Below are positions 27,100-35,642 of a stretch of DNA of 40,764 bases, one piece after another. The notes beneath the pieces are model-generated. The model saw only the letters and a list, made by a program, of their open reading frames with translations, did not search any database and was not told the origin of the DNA. The stretch is from NCBI GenBank assembly GCA_024280935.1, contig JAJRPE010000482.1, forward strand, positions 1-40,764. Reading direction: 5' to 3'. This stretch comes from Candidatus Hydrogenedentota bacterium. Its GTDB lineage: Bacteria; Hydrogenedentota; Hydrogenedentia; Hydrogenedentales; JAEUWI01. The position numbers were made by a program, and so were the translations under genes. How positions within the stretch are numbered: the stretch's first letter is position 1; each line of letters begins with the position of its first letter.

Positions 27100-29619
27100 C
27101 TAAAAGGGCGTTTGGGGCGCGCCGCCAAAGTTGCCGGGTGTTGGAATCTGGGGCAGACCCGGTGCCGTGGGCAAGTTCAGCCCAGGGATCTCCGGCAAGC
27201 CCGCACCCGGTACGCCGTCCGGCAATCCTGGAATCTCCGGTTCCGGGGCGGCAGGGTTCAGCTTGGCAAGGAGGTCTTGCTGCGTGGGGTCGATCTCCAG
27301 GGACTTGGCGTAGTAGGCGTTGGCCTGGCGGATGCTTATCTTGCCTTCTTCATAGTACTGGCCGATGCTCTTATAGACCGAGGCATCCCCCGGCGTAAGG
27401 CGCAGGAGGTATTGCAAACGGGTAATGGCATCCTGGTACCATCCGATACGGGCCATGCAATCCGCGCTGCTCTTGAGCACCAGGGGGTCGTCGGGGGATT
27501 CCTTGAGGTATTCCTCAAACTGAAGGAGGGCGTTGTTCACGTCGTCCCGGCCGAGATAGAGCTGTCCCAGGTTCTTCCGGGCCATGGCGTAGTCGGGCGC
27601 GATTTCGATGCACTGCGTGTAGTAGTCCATGGCCTTATCGGTCAGGCCGTACTCCGCGCACGCGCTGCCGAGGTTGTTCATGGTCTCCTTGGACTCGGGA
27701 CCGAGCCGGGCCGCGATATCAAAAGCCAACAGTGCTTTTTCTACTTCGCCCTCGATGAACCACGAGCGACCGCGCATGTAGTGGGCATCCGCCAAGACGC
27801 TGTCGGCCGTTAGCTCGCCCTGGGTCTTCTCTGGACGGAGGCTGTGCCAGAAATATTCGTCCCAGGGCGGGGTTAGCTCCGAGGCGTCGTCTCTTTTCCG
27901 CACAGCGAATACAAGGCCGTGCTCCTTGATTTCGTAGTCGGGCAGATCCCGCATATCACGCTTGCGCGTGAAATAGACCGGGCGGTCCGTGTGCTCGATG
28001 ATCCACTTCTCGATGAAATGCTCCTGCCCCGCGTTGGGGATGGCCCCGAAGTTTTTCCGAATGTCTTCGGGCATATCGGCGTAGAGCGATTCCTCGGGGT
28101 AGCCATAGATGTTGGCAAGGCTAACGTCGGGCCGCATGCCCTCCACCGATTGAAAGTAGAGGACCGGAAAGGTGGCGTGGTCGGCCGTGGGAAAGTAGAT
28201 GGCATTCTCATCCAGGGAAAGGAGGGTGTTCTCCCCGAAATCCTTGGCGTAGAAGTAGTGGCTCTTGTCGTTGTGGGCATAGTTCAGGGCCAGGGGACTG
28301 GCGACCATGGCCAGTGCCAAGCCCCAAACCACGCGCTTGGCGGGAATGCGTGGCCACGACTGGCGGGCAATCCAATCCAGGCCAAGGCCCGCGCCGATAG
28401 CCGCCATGATGTAGGCGGGAATCCAGAAGACGTTGTTCAGCCAGAGGGATTGGCGGTCGATATCGAAATTCGTCACCCAGATGATGCCCAGGCTCGTTAC
28501 CAGTCCGATACAGCCGAGAAAGGCCAGAGCGGTTTTATCGCGCTTCCACAGGGCCACCACGCCCAGAAAGGGCATCCAGCAGAGCCATGGGCCGAACTCC
28601 CAGGCATAGAGTTTCAGGAAGGCCCAGAGCTGGGCGGCCAAGCGGCCCGCTGCGTGGGGGTTCTCCTTCATGGCAAAGGAATACTGGGCGCGGGTTACGT
28701 GGTCCTTGAAAGCCGACCAGGTCTCCGGGTTGCCCCAGTCCACCGCAGGGTTAGCCGCCGACCGCAGGGGCAGGTAGGCGTAGATGCCAAGGCACAGGGT
28801 GGCGGTCAGGGTACAAGCGAGGTAGAGCTTCCAGCGGAACCAGAACTTGGGATCAATAAACAAAACAAAGGCGAGGAACACGGGTCCCAAGAGCATCATG
28901 GTGTTGTGGTTGCACAGGCCCAGCCCAAAGACCAGGGCAAAAGCCAGCAGAGGCAGGGAGCGGCGGTGTTCATACCACAGGAGCAACAAAAACACGGCCA
29001 GCACCACAAGAAAGCTGTTGAGGCCGTAAACCTCCGCAATGACGCTTTGCTCCCAGAACTCCGAGGAAAAGGCCAGGAGCAGGGCACCCGCCATACCCAC
29101 CAAACGATTCTTTGTCAGCTTGATGATGATGAGGCAGACTATGAGGACCGCCAGGGCGGCAAAGAAAGCGGACATGAAGTTCACACGGGCCGCGATGGTG
29201 CCCACGGGAATGAAGGTGAAGAGCTTGCCCAGGAGGCACCAGAGGGGATAGCCAGGCGGATGGGCCACGCCCAAGGTATAGGCCGCCGTAATGAGTTCAC
29301 CGCTGTCTTCGCCCGATACGGTGGGTGCCAGGGTAAGGAGGTAGACAACAAGGGCGCTTAACGCGGCCAGCCCCCCCACTCCGTAGTCCATCTTCGTCAG
29401 GGAAGCAAAACTCCTTGGCAAGGATGCCTCGGCGGTATAGGGCGTTGGCGGGTCATCGGAAAAGGCTTCTTTTTCTTTTCTAGTCCGCTTTACGCCCAGG
29501 GCGGAAAGAACAGCTTGTACGTTACTTTCCGTGCTATGCAGTTGTTGGGCAAGCTGCTTATTGGAAACCTTCAGGTAGTTCGCCTCGATATAGGCGCGCT
29601 TGCGATTCTCGAATGCCAT
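27100..29619 (-). CDS. DUF2723-type membrane protein (protein O-mannosyltransferase-like) with TPRs and an N-terminal HTH-like segment
   Basis: LTLAPTVSGEDSGELITAAYTLGVAHPPGYPLWCLLGKLFTFIPVG; TPRs (ETMNNLGSACAEYGLTDKAMDYYTQCIEIAPDYAMARKNLGQLYL); N-terminal NKQLAQQLHSTESNVQAVLSALGVKRTRKEKE. Confidence 0.85.
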   Translation of the reverse strand: MAFENRKRAYIEANYLKVSNKQLAQQLHSTESNVQAVLSALGVKRTRKEKEAFSDDPPTPYTAEASLPRSFASLTKMDYGVGGLAALSALVVYLLTLAPTVSGEDSGELITAAYTLGVAHPPGYPLWCLLGKLFTFIPVGTIAARVNFMSAFFAALAVLIVCLIIIKLTKNRLVGMAGALLLAFSSEFWEQSVIAEVYGLNSFLVVLAVFLLLLWYEHRRSLPLLAFALVFGLGLCNHNTMMLLGPVFLAFVLFIDPKFWFRWKLYLACTLTATLCLGIYAYLPLRSAANPAVDWGNPETWSAFKDHVTRAQYSFAMKENPHAAGRLAAQLWAFLKLYAWEFGPWLCWMPFLGVVALWKRDKTALAFLGCIGLVTSLGIIWVTNFDIDRQSLWLNNVFWIPAYIMAAIGAGLGLDWIARQSWPRIPAKRVVWGLALAMVASPLALNYAHNDKSHYFYAKDFGENTLLSLDENAIYFPTADHATFPVLYFQSVEGMRPDVSLANIYGYPEESLYADMPEDIRKNFGAIPNAGQEHFIEKWIIEHTDRPVYFTRKRDMRDLPDYEIKEHGLVFAVRKRDDASELTPPWDEYFWHSLRPEKTQGELTADSVLADAHYMRGRSWFIEGEVEKALLAFDIAARLGPESKETMNNLGSACAEYGLTDKAMDYYTQCIEIAPDYAMARKNLGQLYLGRDDVNNALLQFEEYLKESPDDPLVLKSSADCMARIGWYQDAITRLQYLLRLTPGDASVYKSIGQYYEEGKISIRQANAYYAKSLEIDPTQQDLLAKLNPAAPEPEIPGLPDGVPGAGLPEIPGLNLPTAPGLPQIPTPGNFGGAPQTPF

Positions 29620-29869
29620 CGATTTTTCCCCTGGGACTACCGCGCCCCGTAGCGACATGCCATTGCGTTGGCAATAGCCCGTTGAGGAATGAAATATAGA
29701 ACGCGGGGGTGGGGGTTTTCAATGTGGGGCAAGAGGGTACTGTAAAACCCCAGGCCTTTGGCCCAAGGAAATGCCCGTAAACCCAGGGGGCGTAGGTATC
29801 TGCTCCTCGAACAGGGCCTACGTGATCAGCTTGAACAGTAGAGCCGTTGAAGGCACGTTCGCCAAGGCG

Positions 29870-30757
29870 TCATATCTCATCCTGGAAACCGGCCAAATCC
29901 TCCTCCGAGATGGTCAGTAAAACCAGCAACATATTCATCGGCGGTATGGGCATATAGTGCTCGGAAACGATGATGCTGCGCGAAGCGGGTCCGTAGGAGC
30001 GAAACCAGTCTGTCTTTGGGCCTTCTCCATATTCCTCAACGGATTCTTCCTTCTTAAATGCCTGCCAGGCTCTTTGCGCATTTTTGGATCGCAGCGCCTC
30101 TTTTTTATCCAATGGGTAGCATTTCCCCTCGATGAGGGCCTCTGATGGAAAACGCCACGCTACGCGACCATTTTGTATGGCTACAATATCGCAGGGGTAA
30201 TCAGAGCAGGATACACTTCTAATTGCCATACTGGTCAACGACGTATGGCATTGTTCCTTAATCGCCTTAATTCGCTCCGGCGTAAGTTCGCCCTGGTTCA
30301 CGAGAGGGTGAATTAGAGCCTTGGGCATCAACAGACTCGCAGCGAAGGCGTCGGCTTCCCGCTCGATCCTGTCATCAACAGCGAATTCCCCTGAAGAATA
30401 ATGGCTTCTCCCGTCGAGCAAGAGAAAAGCACGGTGGTGCTCAAGGTAGAAATGCCCCAATTCGTGGGCGATGGAAAAACGTGTACGCGGGCGATGGTCC
30501 TCAAAAGGCCTATCGTATTTGGTGTTATAAAGCAGGAAAAATTTATTTTTCTTCGGATGGTATTCGAGGAGGCCGTCAAAATGGTCTTTAAAGTCGCCAC
30601 CAGCCACCTTAAGGCGTGGAGCTTCCGTGGCTGCCAAGGCCAACGGATCAACAGGTAATGATAAGAGGCCAGCAGCCTCCAGAATTTCTTCGGCAAACTG
30701 ACCAGCACGTTTTTCCCGATTTTTCTGTATCCTATATTTCAGGCTACTCCCGGCCAT
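29870..30757 (-). CDS. ImmA/IrrE-family metallo-endopeptidase
   Basis: RTRFSIAHELGHFYLEHHRAFLL...DRIEREADAFAASLLMP: zinc peptidase motif. Start (30757 or 30769) uncertain. Confidence 0.85.
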   Translation of the reverse strand: MAGSSLKYRIQKNREKRAGQFAEEILEAAGLLSLPVDPLALAATEAPRLKVAGGDFKDHFDGLLEYHPKKNKFFLLYNTKYDRPFEDHRPRTRFSIAHELGHFYLEHHRAFLLLDGRSHYSSGEFAVDDRIEREADAFAASLLMPKALIHPLVNQGELTPERIKAIKEQCHTSLTSMAIRSVSCSDYPCDIVAIQNGRVAWRFPSEALIEGKCYPLDKKEALRSKNAQRAWQAFKKEESVEEYGEGPKTDWFRSYGPASRSIIVSEHYMPIPPMNMLLVLLTISEEDLAGFQDEI

Positions 30758-31115
30758 ACTCTCCCTCATCGTCGTCATCCGCCAGGTGTTCTTTTCGTAA
30801 CTCTTCCAAAAGGCGGGTGACCTCCACATCGGTTTTGCCAGCATTTCGGGCCAGTGCGGGCACCATATCCTGGCCTATCTGTGTAAGGTCAATATTCTTC
30901 AACCAATCAGGAAGCTCCATCTTTTTACGGCGCTTCTCGCGCTTACCCGTCGTCGCATAGTTTAGAATCGACTGCATTCTCTCTTCGGATATCGGGACCG
31001 CCTCCGCTGCCTCAAATTCCGCTTCCGCTTCTGCTCGTGTTGGCGGCGCGAGATTCAGGTAACGGCGTAGTCCTGGAGAAACCTGCTGCCAATACTTGTC
31101 TGCATCGTGTTCCAT
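30744..31115 (-). CDS. Small hypothetical protein between ECF sigma and ImmA-like peptidase genes
   Basis: MEHDADKYWQQVSPGLRRYLNLAPPTRAEAEAEFEAAEAVPISEERMQSILNYATTGKREKRRKKMELPDWL...; overlaps/abuts both neighbours. Confidence 0.65.
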   Translation of the reverse strand: MEHDADKYWQQVSPGLRRYLNLAPPTRAEAEAEFEAAEAVPISEERMQSILNYATTGKREKRRKKMELPDWLKNIDLTQIGQDMVPALARNAGKTDVEVTRLLEELRKEHLADDDDEGEYGRE

Positions 31116-31126
31116 GGCTCCTCCTT

Positions 31127-31738
31127 TCATTTGAAATGTCCCCGCTTTCTCATCTCCTGCCTTATTTTTTCTCGGGCCTTGCTCCGAGACACAAAAATGG
31201 AATTCTTAGTTGTTCGCAGCGAGTCAGCAAGATAATCGTTGTCTGCGTTGCAGCCCGCCATCAAATCGGTTTCTATGATTCGTCTCTGCATATCGGGCAA
31301 CCCTTGAATAGATTCATGAAGGTCTTTGTAGAGCTTTTCCCTTTCGGGAGTCAGCGGCTCCTCTTGTGCGTCTTCCTGAGCCGTAATATCACGGCCCAAG
31401 GCTTCTAAACTCACAATCTCGATAGACTCCGGCTTTCTACCCGCCCTCAAGGTGTCGTACACCTTATTGAGCGCGCAGGTATAGAAAAAACCGCCCAGTG
31501 TACCCTGTGAGTCGTCGAACTCTCCCGCCTTGGTCCAGACCATCAAGGCAGCATGGTCAATCGCATCATTCAATGTTTCTTCGCAAGCAGTCGTTCCAAA
31601 TTTGTTGCGTAATCCGCCTATTGTTTTCCCGCTGTAGCGGCGAATCACGATTGAAAGCGCTTCTTCATCGTGCTCCATCATTCGAAGCACCAATTCAACG
31701 TCGTCTATTTCCTCGTTCACCGCCGCGTCATTCGTCAT
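31127..31738 (-). CDS. ECF-type RNA polymerase sigma factor
   Basis: VELVLRMMEHDEEALSIVIRRYSGK...EETLNDAIDHAALMVWTKAGEFDDSQGTLGGFFYTCALNKVYDTLRAGRK...LPDMQRRIIETDLMA...DSLRTTKNSIFVSRSKAREKIRQEM. Confidence 0.8.
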   Translation of the reverse strand: MTNDAAVNEEIDDVELVLRMMEHDEEALSIVIRRYSGKTIGGLRNKFGTTACEETLNDAIDHAALMVWTKAGEFDDSQGTLGGFFYTCALNKVYDTLRAGRKPESIEIVSLEALGRDITAQEDAQEEPLTPEREKLYKDLHESIQGLPDMQRRIIETDLMAGCNADNDYLADSLRTTKNSIFVSRSKAREKIRQEMRKRGHFK

Positions 31739-31903
31739 TCAGGCATTTCCTTTCCGCCTCCGAAAACTATACGCACAGGGCTTAACCCGCGCCCCGGAAG
31801 ACTCAGTTAAGGTGCCATCGTATGTTTAGCAGAACATAGGCACGGTACCAACAGTGCCTCAAGACTTTCAACCCAACAGAACAATAGAAAGGAGGTGATC
31901 AAT

Positions 31904-32053
31904 ATGGCGAATTGCGGTGGAAAATCAGGACATGGGCCGAAAACGGTTCCAGTTAAGCCCTATACCCGTTCTAAGCCTGGGAAAACATGTTATGGCCCAG
32001 GCAAGCCGGGGCCGAAGACCGTTTCGGTCAGTCGGCACAAGAGATCAAAATAG
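31904..32053 (+). CDS. 49-aa Gly/Pro/Lys-rich peptide with a perfect Shine-Dalgarno
   Basis: AGGAGGTGATC just upstream of ATG 31904; MANCGGKSGHGPKTVPVKPYTRSKPGKTCYGPGKPGPKTVSVSRHKRSK. Below the ORF-track size cutoff. Confidence 0.65.
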   Translation: MANCGGKSGHGPKTVPVKPYTRSKPGKTCYGPGKPGPKTVSVSRHKRSK

Positions 32054-32095
32054 TAATGGGTACTATTTCATAACCAATGGAGGTTCACACGAACC

Positions 32096-32302
32096 ATGGA
32101 AGCTAAAACGAAAACTCGTTATAAGACAGGTGAAAAATGCGACATATCGGGACATTATCGTTTCGATACCTACACGGACGGGACTTCAACTCCGCGACCG
32201 ACATCAGAAGAAAGCGACATCCCCTTGAGCAAGGGAGAGACCTTTCCGCCGATCCGGTCTGCGAAAAAGTCCTGCTGGTGGAAACTTATCAAGCGCATTT
32301 AG
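32096..32302 (+). CDS. YjzC-like small protein (68 aa)
   Basis: RYKTGEKCDISGHYRFDTYTDGTSTPRPTSEESDIPLSKGETFPPIRSAKKSCWW (KTGE, IPLxKGETFPP pattern); TGGAGGT upstream. Confidence 0.75.
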   Translation: MEAKTKTRYKTGEKCDISGHYRFDTYTDGTSTPRPTSEESDIPLSKGETFPPIRSAKKSCWWKLIKRI

Positions 32303-32306
32303 TGTG

Positions 32307-32345
32307 CCTGTCACCGCCGCCGGGAACACCAGCGGCGGTGACAGG
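32307..32345. terminator. Strong GC-rich hairpin after the YjzC-like gene
   Basis: CCTGTCACCGCCGC-11 nt-GCGGCGGTGACAGG: perfect 14-bp arms; no obvious T-tract. Confidence 0.6.
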
Positions 32346-32599
32346 ACTGTCCATGAATCCAACCCTTCATGAAAAAATCCGACGGGGTGTTGACTTGGTC
32401 TTTAATGCCCGATCGGTAGTCTTCGGGTAGAAGTACGGGCAACTACCGTGATGCCCCAGAATTTGGTGCCGTTGGCATCATGGCAGATAGATGGAAGCCG
32501 GGCAAGCGTCGATTCTCTTCCTTTCCTACTCCCCCGTTTTTGGCAGCGCTGCGGAATTTTTCCTTGCACACGGGGTGGAGCTGGATTACTAAGGAGACG

Positions 32600-33565
32600 A
32601 TGGAGAAGAAAGATGTTTATGAGCGTGTAACGGCGCGAATCCTTGAGGATTTGGAAAAAGGAGTTCGCCCATGGATGCGGCCCTGGAATGCCGAACATGC
32701 AGCGGGCTGCATTTCTCGTCCGTTGCGCCATAACGGAATGCCCTATGCCGGAGTCAACGTAATTATGCTCTGGAGCGAGGCTTCGGAAAAAGAGTACACC
32801 GCACCAATCTGGATGACTTTCCGTCAGGCCAAGGCATTGCACGGCCAGGTGCGCAAGGGCGAACACGGCAGTTTTGTTGTCTATGCCAATACGGTGACCA
32901 AGAAGGAGCAAGATGAGGAGACAGGCGATGAAGTAGAGCGGAAGATACCCATCATGAAGGGGTACACGGTATTTAATGTGGAGCAAATTGATGGATTGCC
33001 CGACCGATATTACAGAACCGAAGAAGAGCCAAGTATAGAGGAATCAGAACGGGACAAGCTCCTCGATGCTTTTTTTGCAAGCACGGGCGCGGAAATACGC
33101 CATGGTGGCAACAAAGCCTATTATAGGGTGGGCAGCGATTATATCCAGATGCCTCCGTTTCCCTTCTTCCGGGACAAGGAGAGCTACTATGCGACGCTTG
33201 CCCATGAGAGCGCCCACTGGACTCGTCATCCAGCGCGGCTTAACCGAAGTTTTGGTCGCAAGCGTTTTGGAGATGAAGGTTATGCCATGGAAGAATTGGT
33301 TGCGGAGCTGAGTAGTGCCTTCCTTGCTGCGGACCTTGGATTTGTCCCGGAAGTTCGCGAGGAACATGCGGCCTATATCGCCAGTTGGATAGGCGTTTTG
33401 CGTAACGATAAGCGGGCTATTTTTACGGCGGCCGCCCATGCGCAACGAGCGGTCGCCTTTCTACAGGCCTTTCAGGCGGCCGCAGATCCGGCACCTGGGC
33501 CAGAAGGCGGTGAATTCCGGCCCGCATTGCCCGTCGCACCCACCAATGAATTTCCATCGCCATAG
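32600..33565 (+). CDS. ArdC-like antirestriction protein (ssDNA-binding plus metallopeptidase domain)
   Basis: MEKKDVYERVTARILEDLEKGVRPWMRPWN...; YYATLAHESAHWTRHPARLNR; EELVAELSSAFLAADLG. Confidence 0.88.
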   Translation: MEKKDVYERVTARILEDLEKGVRPWMRPWNAEHAAGCISRPLRHNGMPYAGVNVIMLWSEASEKEYTAPIWMTFRQAKALHGQVRKGEHGSFVVYANTVTKKEQDEETGDEVERKIPIMKGYTVFNVEQIDGLPDRYYRTEEEPSIEESERDKLLDAFFASTGAEIRHGGNKAYYRVGSDYIQMPPFPFFRDKESYYATLAHESAHWTRHPARLNRSFGRKRFGDEGYAMEELVAELSSAFLAADLGFVPEVREEHAAYIASWIGVLRNDKRAIFTAAAHAQRAVAFLQAFQAAADPAPGPEGGEFRPALPVAPTNEFPSP

Positions 33566-33771
33566 GGGGTTTATGAGGCAATCCCTCCTTTTCCTACTGC
33601 CCTGCACAGCGTGCGCGCGTTTTTGTGGAGTTCAGGCCATTTGGACATTGCTGCCGGGCGACTCTATGATAAGCGGAACTCATGGCCGGAGGATGGGCCG
33701 TGAGTTAGCGCTATATTTAAGGTATGCCACCCTATGAAATTAGCAAGGGTAGCGTTTTGAAAGGGGTTTCA

Positions 33772-34470
33772 ATGTTTCGTATTCTGATGCGCTTTATTTG
33801 CGTGCTTGCCCTTTGTGCGTCTGTTGCTGCGCAAGAGGCGGAGGAAGGAAAGAAAAAAGGGCGTTTTAGCCGATTTAGGGAGGCGGTGGTGAGCAAGACG
33901 AAAAAAGCTAAAACAGTGGTGGTGACGAAGACGAAAAAGGCCAAGGATGTTGTTGTCGATAAAGTGACCTCCGATGACGAAGCGGACCCCGTGGCAGGGG
34001 CCACCCAGGGCGCGGTTGCGGGCGCTGCGGTTGGTGCCCGCCATGGTGCCGCCACGGGTGCGTATTCCGATGATTCCGCCTTAAAGGGTGCTGCGATTGG
34101 CGCGGTAGTCGGGGGCCTTTCCGCCTTGGCGAAGAAGAAAAACGCCGAAGGGGAGGAAGTTACTTTGGTGGAAGAGCCAGAGGCACCCCCGCCGCGTGTT
34201 GCCCCGGAACCTGCCACTGCCCGTGTTGTCACCGCGCCTGTTGTCCAACCGCCACGTACTACTCCAGCACCTGAAATGGTCCGTGTTGTTCCTGCTCCTG
34301 TCGCCCAAGCCCCGCTATCCGCCCCGCGAATTATTCCCGCTCCCACCGTTCAAACGTCGCCACGGCCACAAAGCTTTTGGGACCGCATGCTGCTTCCATT
34401 CCGCCTTATTCTCTTTGCGGCTGTTATTGGCTACATTGTGCATCAAAGGCGTAATGCATTGAAGGTGTAG
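33772..34470 (+). CDS. Exported Ala/Gly/Pro-rich protein with glycine-zipper-like segment and C-terminal TM
   Basis: MFRILMRFICVLALCASVAAQEAEEG; GATQGAVAGAAVGARHGAATGAYSDDSALKGAAIGAVVGGL; LLPFRLILFAAVIGYIVHQRR. Confidence 0.6.
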   Translation: MFRILMRFICVLALCASVAAQEAEEGKKKGRFSRFREAVVSKTKKAKTVVVTKTKKAKDVVVDKVTSDDEADPVAGATQGAVAGAAVGARHGAATGAYSDDSALKGAAIGAVVGGLSALAKKKNAEGEEVTLVEEPEAPPPRVAPEPATARVVTAPVVQPPRTTPAPEMVRVVPAPVAQAPLSAPRIIPAPTVQTSPRPQSFWDRMLLPFRLILFAAVIGYIVHQRRNALKV

Positions 34471-34572
34471 CGCATCAGGAAGGGTTGCCCTCCCATATTG
34501 GCCCCGGCCCTCAATACCCGGATCCTTCTTTTCCTACTGCCCCGCGTAGCGTGTGCGCGTCTTTTTTGGGAT

Positions 34573-34860
34573 TCAGGCCATTTCGAAGCGTTCGACGTGT
34601 ATTTCGTCTTCGTGCTTCCGCGCTTGGGCGAGGTCGTAGCTGGCCTGTAAGCGCAGCCAATGGTCAGCATTTGACCATCCTGATTTTTCCAGCCGGATAG
34701 CCATATCCGGCGAAATGCCGGACCGTCCATTGAGCACGCGGGAAAGCGTATGCCGGGCTACGCCCAGGTGCGCGGCCGCATCGGTTATGCTCAAGCCCAG
34801 GGCGTCGATACAGGCATCCTTGATTGATCGGCCAGGGTGGGGGGGGTTAAACATTGCCAT
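34573..34860 (-). CDS. higA: HigA-type antitoxin
   Basis: [78 protein letters not shown]. Confidence 0.93.
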   Translation of the reverse strand: MAMFNPPHPGRSIKDACIDALGLSITDAAAHLGVARHTLSRVLNGRSGISPDMAIRLEKSGWSNADHWLRLQASYDLAQARKHEDEIHVERFEMA

Positions 34861-34876
34861 TGGTTGTCTCCTTTTT

Positions 34877-35155
34877 TCAGTGATAATCGACTAAATTTAC
34901 GTCGTACGCGTCGCCGTCTTCCATGCGGAAGATGAGGCGAAAATTACCGGATATTCGTACGCTCCAAAATCCCCGTAGCTTGCCCTTTAGAGCATGCAGC
35001 CGGTATCCCGGTAAGTCGAGACCCGAAGGCCTCACAGCGGCGTCCAAGTGTCCCAGGGCTTCTTCAATTCGGGGGAGGTGTTCGGGCGTAAGGCCGCTTG
35101 TGTCACCACGCTCATAAAGTCGTTTCAGGCCCCGGTGCTTGATGCTTCGTATCAT
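34877..35155 (-). CDS. higB: HigB-type toxin
   Basis: [92 protein letters not shown]. Confidence 0.93.
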   Translation of the reverse strand: MIRSIKHRGLKRLYERGDTSGLTPEHLPRIEEALGHLDAAVRPSGLDLPGYRLHALKGKLRGFWSVRISGNFRLIFRMEDGDAYDVNLVDYH

Positions 35156-35431
35156 GCTTATAGCGTACCATGCAACGGTACACATAGCAACAGAAAGATT
35201 TTCCCATGTGGAGTTTTCCTGTGTTGGCTCTCTCCCCTGGCGAAGGGCAATAAGGTCAGTCTGCGCCTGGCTCTTTTTTTGTGGGGTAGTGGTCGGTGGG
35301 TCATTTGACACGTATTGACCCTCCATTTTTGCTTGTGATTGTGGTATGCTTTCTACGGGTAGCCAGATGTGTTTTTGGTACCCAAAAACTGCGTCTGCGA
35401 CACACCCGGCCAACGTTTCACCGTTGAATCA

Positions 35432-35573
35432 CGACCAAAGGGGAGACTTCGCTCTCCCCTCTGGACACCCCATCGACCAGGATAAGGGAGACTTCGGCTC
35501 TCCCTACCTGGACCATACCCATCGACCAAGGTTGGGGGACTTCCCTCCCCCTCTTGGAACACACCCCTGGACC
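35432..35573 (+). repeat. Three imperfect direct repeats (about 42-51 bp), each with an internal hairpin; candidate oriT / structured leader
   Basis: Units begin CGACCA at 35432, 35474, 35523. Hairpins: AGGGGAGA/TCTCCCCT, AGGGAGA/TCTCCCT, GGGGGA/TCCCCC. Confidence 0.7.
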
Positions 35574-35642
35574 CGCCTTTCCCGGCTGGACCAGGACCAA
35601 GAAAGCCGTCCTTGGATGCGGGGGCAGTAGGAGAAAGAATTT

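Noticed and set aside
27919-29361. 480-aa plus-strand ORF
   Set aside because: Antisense of the DUF2723 gene; low-complexity Gly/Gln/His-rich translation without domains.
35346-35630. 94-aa plus-strand ORF across the hairpin array
   Set aside because: Not called as CDS: repeat units shift frame relative to each other and there is no clear ribosome site; kept as an alternative explanation in the hairpin finding.
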